The notes under the pieces are model-generated. The model was given only the letters and a program-made list of their open reading frames with translations, was not told where the DNA came from and did no database searches. Of a stretch of DNA of 64,000 nt, positions 56,669-64,000 are shown one piece after another. The translations under genes and the position numbers were made by a program. How positions within the stretch are numbered: the stretch's first letter is position 1; every line of letters begins with the position of its first letter. Source of the DNA: Procambarus clarkii (taxonomy: Eukaryota > Arthropoda > Malacostraca > Decapoda > Cambaridae); assembly GCF_040958095.1 (NCBI RefSeq), contig NC_091208.1, positions 8,248,591 through 8,312,590 on the forward strand, in the 5' to 3' direction.

Positions 56669-59600
56669 ATGGCGCCCTCTGTAGTTTGTGCATCCTTGAA
56701 TGTTCGAGGTTTGAATGCTCTTGGGGTCCAGTTGGGCCTGTTGGATGTTTTGCAGGAGCAACGTGTGGATGTGGCTCTCATACAGGAGCATAATGTGCAT
56801 GATGTGTCTGTGTTGCAGTGTCTAAGCGTGCATTATCATGTGGTGCTCAACTCGCCGAGGACGCCTTTCGGGGGGACCCTTATGTTATTCTCTCGTAAGG
56901 CCTCCTTCTCCGTGCTTCACACGGAGTTGGACGAGGATGGGCGGGTGTTGTTTGTGCGGGTGGAGTTTTTGGGGGTCGTGATTCCGTTTTTGACGGTGTG
57001 CGCCCCCTCGGGTGCAGTGCGTCGTCGGGAGAGGGAAGAGTTTTTTCGGGTGGGGCTTCTTCCTTTCTTGCGCCATGATACGCGGGGCATGATATTTGGA
57101 GGGGACTTCAATTGTGTGACGAGTGCACGGGATTGTTGTAGCGCTCGTCCGCAGAATGTCTCGGGTGCGCTGCTGGAGGTGGAGCGTTCATGTGGTTTCC
57201 GAGACGCTGCCGTGCTCTTTGGTGGAGGGTTGTCATTTACTTTTGCTGCACGTGGGGTGCGTTCGCGCATCGATAGGGTGTATGTCAATGGTGGGGAATG
57301 TACGGTGTATGATTTTCGCACTGTCCCGGTTGCATTCTCCGACCACAGTTTGGTGGTGGTCCGGGTTGGGGTACCCAGTCAGGTGCGGGTCGGTGCGGGG
57401 TGGTGGAAGCTAAACTGTGGGTTGTTGCGTTCTCCGCGTGTTTGTCGTCAGTTTCGGTGTTGGTGGGTCGGGATTCGAGCCCGGCGTTGTGAGTTTCTGT
57501 CTGTCTTGGAGTGGTGGGAGTGGTGTAAAGTGCAGTGTCGTTTGTTTTTTCGCGTGGTTGCCAAGCGCGAGGCTGCTGGGCGCTTTGGGTGGCTGCGGTT
57601 GTTGCAGGCGCAGCTGTCGAGGTTGTATGTAAGGTACGATGCTGGTGTTGATTGTTTTGATCAGATTGTGGACTGCAAGGCGCGTATATGCGGGTTGCGG
57701 AGTGAGTGGGTGGAGGGTGTGCGTGTGAGGGCTCATGTAAGTGAGAGGGTAGACGGGGAACGGATTTCTCCATTTCTTTTAAGTAAGGTACGGGCCGCGC
57801 GGGACTCTGTTCTTTTTACGGCCTTGCAAAGGCCAGATGGGACGGTTGTTTCGGACACTGGTGGGGTGTTGCACTATGTTCGGCAGGAGTTGGCTGCGCT
57901 GTATGCGGAGGTGGCTGGAGACGCCGCACTTGCGGAGGATTTCTTGGGTCGGTGCCTTCCTGGGTTGTCGGTTGCGGAGTGTGCTGGTCTGGTGAAAGAG
58001 GTCTCCTTGGCGGAGTTGCTTGTGGTGGTGCGGTCGTTTCGTTCCGGGAAGGTGCCGGGTTCGGATGGTCTTCCTATTGAGTTCTATGTCGCCTTTTGGG
58101 ATGTGTTGGGGGATGTTCTGCTGGAGGTGGTCCAGTCTTGTCTTCGGGAGTGTGTTCTGCCTATGTCTCAGTGCGTTGGGATTGTGCGGCTTCTCCCGAA
58201 GTCGGGCGATCTACGGTTATTCTCAAACTGGCGGCCCATTACTTTGTTGAATGTCGACTACAAGATCCTGTCTAAGGTCTTGGCTGGTCGGTGTCGCAGT
58301 GTTGTTGCGTCTGTTGTCTCTGTGGAGCAGTTTTGTGGTGTTCCGGGTCGTTCCTTGTTGCATTGCAATGCATTGTTTCGAGATGTGCTCTTGTACGTGT
58401 CCGACTCTCGCTTGTCGGCAGCGATGCTTTGTCTAGATTGGTCGAAGGCTTTCGACCGTGTGTCGCTCGATTTTGTGTTTCGTGTGTTGGGGAGGCTGGG
58501 ATTTCCGCCCTTGTTTGTTCGTTGGGTGCGTATATTGTACGCTCAATGTTGTAGTCGGGTCTGTGTAAATGGGTTTTTGAGTGATTCTTTCCCTGTGCGT
58601 CGCTCGGTGCGGCAGGGTTGTCCGCTTTCGATGCTCCTGTATATCGTCTTTCAGGAGCCGTTTTTTTCGAGCGATCAAGGGATGCCGTTGATCGTCCCCC
58701 CCCCCCCCCCCCCGTTTGCCGTCGGGTCTGCGGTTGCCTATCTGCGGTTATGCAGATGATACCGTCCTGTTCCTGGCCTCGGAGGGGTCGGTTGGGGCGG
58801 TCCAGGTTGTGGTTGAGAGTTTTGAGTTGGCCACTGGGGCGCAGGTAAATCGTGCGAAATCCGGTCTTATGGGTCTTGGTGGGTGGTCCTCTCGCCTTGT
58901 GTTTGTGGGGTCATGGTTTCCGGTTGTCACTTCTATGCGGGTTTTGGGGCTTACCTGGTTCGCTTCCTATGAGAGGTCCTTGGCTTGCAATTGGGATATG
59001 GTTTTCCGGAGTGTCGGTGTTGCGATTGGGTTGCTGGCTGTGCGCCCGTTGACGCTTTATCAGCGGGCGTTGCTTGTGAATTGCAAAGTTTTGTCCCGGG
59101 TCTGGTTCGTGGCTCGGGTTTTCCCCCTGGATCGTAAGCTGGCTTTCGGGTTGGAACGCCAGGTTTATCGTTATGTGTGGTGTGGTCGTTACCACACAAT
59201 TCGCCGGTCGACGTTGGTGTTGGCTGTGCGGGTGGGTGGGGTGGGCATTCCTGATGTGTTCACGAGGGCTCGGGTGCTCTTTTGGGTCTCGTTGTGTCAG
59301 GGGTTTGAGTTGGGTGGGGGGCTCAATGGTTTGTGTGTTTATTATTGCTCTGTTAGGTTTAGCTATTTGGTGGATTTTGGTGTTTGTCGGCAGGCGGCGG
59401 TCTGTACCCCCTCGGTTTACTCTTGGGCGGTGGCGATTCTTCGGGAGGTATGCCGTTGTCCGGGGTTCCTGTCCTTGTCGGTCAAGGCGGTGTATCGGGT
59501 TTTGTTTCGTCGCGTTCCACCGCGGGTGGAGGGTTTGTTCCCGTGTTGGGATTGGGGGGATGTGTGGGCGGCGCTGGGGGCTCGGTTTCTGGCTCCGTAA

Positions 59601-60062
59601 CAGCGGGAATTGTTGTTTCGGCTGTTGCATTTGTCGTTGGCGACTAATGCGCGGTTGTGCATGCTGGGTTTGCGTGCCTCTGATGCGTGTGTGCACTGTG
59701 GTCTCCCTGAGACGCAGTTGCATGTCTTTTATTTTTGCGGGCGGTTGCGGGGTTTGCTTGATTGGTTTCAGGACGTGTTGGTTGGAGTTTGTGGACCTGA
59801 GTGTCGGGGTGACCTTTTGAGATTTTTGTTTTTGTCCTTTCCGTGGAGGTCGCGCCGTGTTCGAAATACGCTTTGTCTTCTTGTTGCTGACTTTGTGTAT
59901 TGTGTGTGGGTGGGTCGGAGGGAGGGTTATGGGGTTGCTAGGCTTTTGGGGTTTTTGAGGGGTCGTTTGCGGTTCACGTGGTGGTGGGTGCAGCGTGCGT
60001 TTCCGAGCGAGTTCCGTGGTTGGTTCACGGGTGGGTATGTGCGTGGGGTTGCTTTTGGGTGA
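56669..60062 (+). pseudogene. LINE-D ORF2 (endonuclease and reverse transcriptase), frameshifted at a poly(C) run
   Basis: Starts at ATG 56669 (MAPSVVCASLNVRGLNALG). The APE-type endonuclease shows LIQEHNV, FGGDFNCVTSARD, SRIDRVYV and FSDHSLV. The reverse transcriptase shows GSDGLPIEFY, NWRPITLLNVDYKI, CLDWSKAFDRVS (motif A) and RSVRQGCPLS. An 18-base C run (58696-58713) shifts the frame from 2 to 3. The catalytic GYADDTVLF then appears at about 58752. A TAA at 59598-59600 interrupts the C-terminal part, which resumes in the same frame to 60062 and contains CVHCGLPETQLHVFYFC (CX2CX7HX4C). The homopolymer shift could be a sequencing or assembly artefact; the TAA looks like a real nonsense change. 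The long minus-strand frame across 58911-60476 is a shadow. Confidence 0.88.
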
Positions 60063-60730
60063 GTGGTCTTCTGTTTTCTTCCTAGATCCCCGGCCCTCCG
60101 GTGGGCCTCCTCGGGGGAATTGTGCTGGGTGTGTGTGTGGTTGCTCCTGTGGTTGTGTGTTCGGTTTGGTGTGTGGGGTCGAGTGTGAGTGTGGGTTTGC
60201 TTCTATGTTGGCTCCTGCGTGGGCCGTTGCTTGTACCTTGAGTGAGTTGCATGCGGCTGTTTTGTTACTCATTTTGTTGGTTTGATTGCTGTTCTTCCTG
60301 GAAGTGTGTTTGTTTAGGGTACATGTATCTCTGTGTTTCATTGTTCGCCCCGGATTCTTTCTTGGGGTTGTCATATAGTAGTGCCTGGGCCTTGGCCATG
60401 GTTTGTTTTTTATGTTACTTATATGATTTGTGTGCGATGTGCTTATGCTTTGTGTTATTTCTGTACTTGTGTGCATTGTGTATTTATATGTGTGTCTGGT
60501 TTATTCTTTATATGTTAGTTGTGTCTTTCCATGTCCGTGTGCGTCCGTTTGTTGTGTGTCCGTTTCTATGTTTATTTGTCTTCGGACTTGTGTCCCTGGA
60601 GTTTCTGGGGTCTTATTATGTAATGGTCTCTTCTATGCCTGTTTATGATTATGTTTTTGTTGTTATGTTCTGTTCTTAGGTTCCTGTCATGTATATATTG
60701 TGCTATACTTTGCATATTTCTTTTATCAAA
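60063..60730 (+). other. LINE-D 3' UTR
   Basis: T- and G-rich, almost A-free sequence after ORF2, ending with ATCAAAATAAAA and the A tail. Short frames here are compositional artefacts. Confidence 0.75.
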
Positions 60731-60758
60731 ATAAAAAAAAAAAAAAAACTACTTCATT

Positions 60759-61081
60759 AATTTAGAATATAGTTTAGAAAATATTTCAATATAAATTTTC
60801 AATTCCATGAGTCTGGACCCGGGGCTGAGTGCATGGGCATGTTGACAATTTCTCTTGCAAAGTACGCTTCCTTTATGTTGATATAAATTACATTTACAGG
60901 AGTTTGGATATCATGCATAAAGACGTTGTCCGGATCTGTCACTTTCATGCGGTTTATTGTAGTGCTTATTGTTATAACCATAACCAGGCACTGCATCACC
61001 AACCTCAACAAGGCCCTGAACAACATCAACACCAGCCTCCACACCCTCAGCCACAACATAACCATAACAAGGCACTGCATC
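60759..61081. repeat. Leader plus 84-bp minisatellite, array 12 (1 unit)
   Basis: Leader resumes after LINE-D. One unit plus the terminal part-unit, the shortest array. The plus leader frame from the ATG at 60833 is stopped by TAA at 60884-60886. Confidence 0.9.
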
Positions 61082-61797
61082 CAATTGCAGGATAAAGATT
61101 TGGGACTGAACGGGGAAGGGTTGATGGAATAATGCCCAGTAGCTAAGTGATCCCCACTTACTGACGACTGTGGCAATGGCCTAAGAATACGGTACACAAA
61201 GGGGCTATTAACAGGGGTGTCTAAAGTATCAAGAAAATAATTCTGGTGAAATGAAACATCAAAAATTTTGAAAATTAAAATTACCCATTAAATCAGTATA
61301 GAAAAACATGACCAAACGCACATATATGTGTGTGTGTGTTTTGTTGTTTTTGGTGGATTGGGAGGGAGGTAGAGAAAGATATTAAAAATTATTACTTCAT
61401 AAATATATTCAATTCTTGACAGGAAATACTTTAATTTAACAATTTAATTACGAATAAATTTTTTTTTTTAATATTTTAATTTTTTTTAATTTCTTATATA
61501 TTTATTATTTTTAACATAAAACTTTCCTTTCTTTATATTTTATAAAAATATATAAATTATATATAAAGAAACTTGCGATAATATTTCGTTTGTGGACAAT
61601 ATAAAATTTTGAGTACATTTCACATTTAAAATCTTACGATGGGTAGGGATCATTTAGTTACTGTGTATTACGGTGGTCGTCACAGTTGTTAGTGTGTGTG
61701 GGACATTTACCTACTGTGTACCGGGTTCTGAGGCCAGTATTGTCAAAGACACTATCCATTCAACAGGTGTTTCTTATTGTTAGTGTTTTGGTCAGGT
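61082..61797. repeat. Post-array tail, AT-rich spacer and block J
   Basis: Usual order, with a (TG)n stretch at about 61328-61340 and J at about 61700-61750. No gene. Confidence 0.8.
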
Positions 61798-62336
61798 TGC
61801 GACGGAGCAGTTAGCCTAGAGCCAGCAGGTGGCCACAGAGCAGTAAGCCTAAAGAGAACAGGTGGTCACAGAGCAGTAAGCCTAGAGCCAGCAGGTGGCC
61901 ACAGAGCAGTAAGCCTAGAGCCAGCAGGTGGCCATAGAGCAGTACGCCTTGAGTAAACAGGTGGCCACAGAGCAGTAAGCCTAGAGTCTGCAGGTGGCCA
62001 CAAAGCAGCAAGCCTAGAGTCTGCAGGTGGCCACAGAGTAGTAATCCTAGAGCTAGCAGGTGGCCACAGAGCACTAATCCTAGCGCCAGCAGGTGGCCAC
62101 AGAGCAGCAAGCCTAGAACCAGCAGGTGGCCACAGAGCACTAACCCTAGCGCCAGCAGGTGGCCACAGAGCACTAAGCCTAGAGTCAGCAGGTGGCCACA
62201 GAGCACTAACCATAGCGCCTGTATGCGGCCACAGAGCAGCAAGCCTAGAGCCAGCAGGTGGCCTCAGAGCAGTAAGCCTAGAGCCAGCAGGTGGCACAGA
62301 GCAGTAAGCCTAGAGTCAGCAGGTGGCCTGCTGACC
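61798..62336 (+). repeat. 33-bp GGCCAC-type minisatellite (about 16 units, diverged)
   Basis: The longest 33-bp array by unit count, with several unit variants (GAGTCTGC, CTAGCGCC) interspersed. It is older or less homogenised than the array at 30371. Confidence 0.93.
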
Positions 62337-62672
62337 TAAAAACGAAGCTATACCTAATAAATTCCCTGTAACCTACCTTACCCTTCTATTGTCAACCAAT
62401 GTCTGTTTTTCTTTAAAGAGCGCTGTTTGTCGACATAATTGTATTTGTGCTGCTTTTTCATCTATGTTTTCATTTCTTGTTTTCATTCTACTTATTATGC
62501 TCAATTAGTATTAAGCTTGTCATTTAAGTTTATCATGCCCGAAACGCTTTGCGTAATAGTGGCTTTAGGCATTGTATGTACTAGCTATACCTATAAGTCA
62601 ACCAATCCTTGTAAAAATTTATTGTATGTATGTACCTTACCTAAATAAAATTGTATTGTATTGTATTGTATT
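62337..62672 (+). mobile_element. LINE 3' end with (GTATT)n tail
   Basis: Carries GCCCGAAACGCTTTGCGTAA and GGCTTTAGGCATTGTATGTA, then CCTAAATAAAATTG and repeated GTATT. Same family as the minus-strand copy at 10675 and similar to the SINE tail at about 12990. Confidence 0.72.
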
Positions 62673-62850
62673 CTGGGTCCCTGGATTTGTAGAGCATTTC
62701 TAGTTTGATTAAGTCGTACTCTAGGAATATCAAAACTCTATTTATTTCTGGTGTGGTGCTCATGGGTTCTGTTACAACCTTCAATGAAGCTTTTGAGGTC
62801 AGGATTAGCATTACAGTTCAGCGTTTTATATATGTATAATACAATAGTTC
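62673..62850. other. Unassigned segment
   Basis: Lies between two LINE fragments. I see nothing recognisable, although TTTTATATATGTATAATACA is AT-rich. Confidence 0.4.
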
Positions 62851-63441
62851 AATAGGTTCTTCTCTTCCATTGGTTCATCCCTTGCAAATGATATTTCATC
62901 TTCCAGTACTGACATTAAGGACTATCTTACAGGTAACTATCCGCAGTCTCTGTACCTAAAGCCTATTAATTCCACTGACATCAATGAGATAATCCTTTCC
63001 CTTAAAACCAAGTCTGGTGCCCTTGAGGAGATACCAACTTTAATTTACAAAAAAGCCTCCAGAGCTTTAGCCCCTGCTATTGCTTTGCTCTTCAACAAGT
63101 CACTTGAACTCCAAACCTTCCCAGATATTCTAAAAAAAGCGAGAGTAACGCCTGTCCACAAATGTGGTGATCACACAGATGTTAACAACTACAGACCTAT
63201 ATCTATCCTGCCAAACTTGTCAAAAAATTTTGAAAAACTAATCTATAAGCAGCTTTACTCATATCTAGCCAAACTCAATATACTTAGCCCTTGCCAATAT
63301 GGCTTCAGACCCAAAAAAAGCACTAACGATGCACTTATTAGTATGCTTAACTCGATTCATACAGCTCTTGATAAAAATGAGTTCCCTGTTGGGTTGTTTG
63401 TGGACCTGCGTAAAGCTTTTGATACTGTCAACCACCAAAGT
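62851..63441 (+). pseudogene. LINE-E reverse transcriptase fragment
   Basis: Continuous frame reading IGSSLANDISSS, then LYLKPINSTDINEIILSLKTKSGALEE (finger region), TPVHKCGDHTDVNNYRPISILP, QYGFRPKKSTNDAL and motif A VDLRKAFDTVNH. This corresponds to the N-terminal half of a CR1/Jockey-superfamily reverse transcriptase. It breaks off at about 63441 where LINE-F begins, before the catalytic YxDD, so this piece cannot act alone. The remaining half may lie beyond LINE-F, outside the window. Confidence 0.82.
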
Positions 63442-63521
63442 AAGTAAGTAATTATCAAAAGAAGGCACCAAACCGGGAAGGCTATGTAGCACCATCAAAT
63501 ACGCAAAATAATCAGAGGGCG
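63442..63521 (-). other. LINE-F 3' UTR and tail
   Basis: The minus strand ends in TTACTTACTTAC, a simple-repeat tail typical of some LINEs, marking the insertion point in LINE-E. Confidence 0.65.
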
Positions 63522-64000
63522 CTAAATATCACCAAGGATGCCAATACGAGAACAAAAACGCATAAGGCGAACGATATCAAAAGTATCCGAGTCACCAAGA
63601 ATTCTATCGAGGGATAGGTGACCGCGAGGGGCGGTCGGAAAGCAAGACACACGCTCGTCCTGGAAGTCAGGACATTCAAGAAGGACATGCACGACCGTAA
63701 GAGGGACAATGCAACTAGGACAATAAGGAGCAGGGCGGCGCTCCATCAAGTGACCATGGGTTAAGCGAGTATGGCCAATACGCAACCTCGCTAGAGCTGT
63801 TTCCCACCGCCGGTTACGGTGGAAGGAGGACGGCCACGAGGAAACACAACATTTAAGAGTACGTAGCTTGTTACCAGTAACAGACAACCAAGAAGCCTGC
63901 CAACGGGTAAGGACTGAGGAATGGATAACCGGGTAAAAGTCGGAATACGGAATGCCTTTACGAGAGATGGGACAAGAGCGGACAGCTTCCTTAGCGGCAG
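63522..64000 (-). CDS. LINE-F ORF2 C-terminal end (I/R1-like), runs off the window
   Basis: Minus-strand frame open from the right edge to the stop at 63522. It reads SCPISRKGIPYSDFYPVIHS, then RWETALARLRIGHTRLTHGHLM and PYCPSCIVPLTVVHVLLECPDF, a C-terminal CX2CX7HX4C motif. This segment follows RNase H in I-group LINEs as I know them. Endonuclease, polymerase and RNase H would lie beyond 64000. No lesion is visible in the part shown. Confidence 0.75.
   Translation of the reverse strand, partial: AAKEAVRSCPISRKGIPYSDFYPVIHSSVLTRWQASWLSVTGNKLRTLKCCVSSWPSSFHRNRRWETALARLRIGHTRLTHGHLMERRPAPYCPSCIVPLTVVHVLLECPDFQDERVSCFPTAPRGHLSLDRILGDSDTFDIVRLMRFCSRIGILGDI

Larger units (their letters stand above)
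54919..60745 (+). mobile_element. LINE-D, Tx1-like non-LTR retrotransposon
   Basis: About 5.8 kb, bounded by the 13-bp direct repeat AAACTACTTCATT at 54906-54918 and 60746-60758 (the first A's are shared with the poly(A) tail). An empty target is at about 426-437 in unit 1. It has two ORFs, a T/G-rich 3' UTR (60063-60730) and a 15-base A tail. GC-rich and G/T-biased on the plus strand, in sharp contrast to the AT-rich surroundings. ORF2 has two lesions. The RT style (SVRQGCPLS) places it near the Tx1 branch of the L1 group, many members of which insert at specific sites. Confidence 0.92.

Noticed and set aside
58911..60476. 521-codon minus-strand frame over LINE-D ORF2
   Set aside because: Antisense shadow produced by the G/T-rich strand bias; no family resemblance, and it runs past the ORF2 stop into the 3' UTR.

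Overview
The window looks like intergenic DNA from a large, repeat-rich arthropod genome. I infer a decapod crustacean such as a crayfish. The grounds are the mix of LINE clades, Penelope-like elements and tRNA-derived SINEs, the CR1-type LINE and SINE tail families I associate with decapods, and the very high minisatellite load. I found no host single-copy gene, no rRNA and no functional tRNA gene. Every coding-looking region I can support belongs to a transposable element or to a minisatellite that happens to be open in several frames.

The background is a composite higher-order repeat whose modules recur in a fixed order about twelve times. They are: (1) a 28-bp minisatellite whose core is the perfect palindrome TGACGTCA, the cAMP-response element (CRE); (2) a promoter-like module P of about 300 bp ending near TATTTAAATA; (3) a leader plus an 84-bp minisatellite with fixed ends and 1 to 10 units; (4) an AT-rich spacer; (5) a conserved block J; and (6) one or two 33-bp minisatellites leading back into a CRE array. 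A further module D (about 550 bp, with a purine-rich stretch) occurs four times, downstream of 33-bp arrays in three cases and after LINE-G in the fourth. The 84-bp arrays are open in both strands, but no single frame is intact in all copies.

Mobile elements have landed in this background. From left to right: LINE-A (4519-10346, +, RNase H-bearing LINE, 12-bp target duplication and an empty site elsewhere in the window); a SINE (12841-13069); a decayed Penelope-like element with GIY-YIG motif (15506-16730); Penelope-derived inverted repeats between TA microsatellites, carrying two divergent hammerhead-ribozyme candidates (16750-18720); LINE-G ORF1 remnants (33640-36108, -); and a nest at 39441-52976. 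In the nest an old LINE-B (-) received a CR1-like LINE-C (-) and a very young LTR retrotransposon (-). The LTR element has 2047-bp LTRs and encodes only Gag and protease. Then come LINE-D (54919-60745, +, Tx1-like, 13-bp target duplication), and LINE-E and LINE-F fragments at the right edge.

The parts do not form a pathway. The LINEs supply endonuclease and reverse transcriptase for their own copying, and the SINE probably borrows a LINE tail. The LTR element lacks polymerase and integrase, so it must be mobilised by an autonomous relative elsewhere. The most unusual structures are the CRE-array/promoter-like/84-bp composite unit, the paired hammerhead candidates and the Gag-protease-only LTR element.
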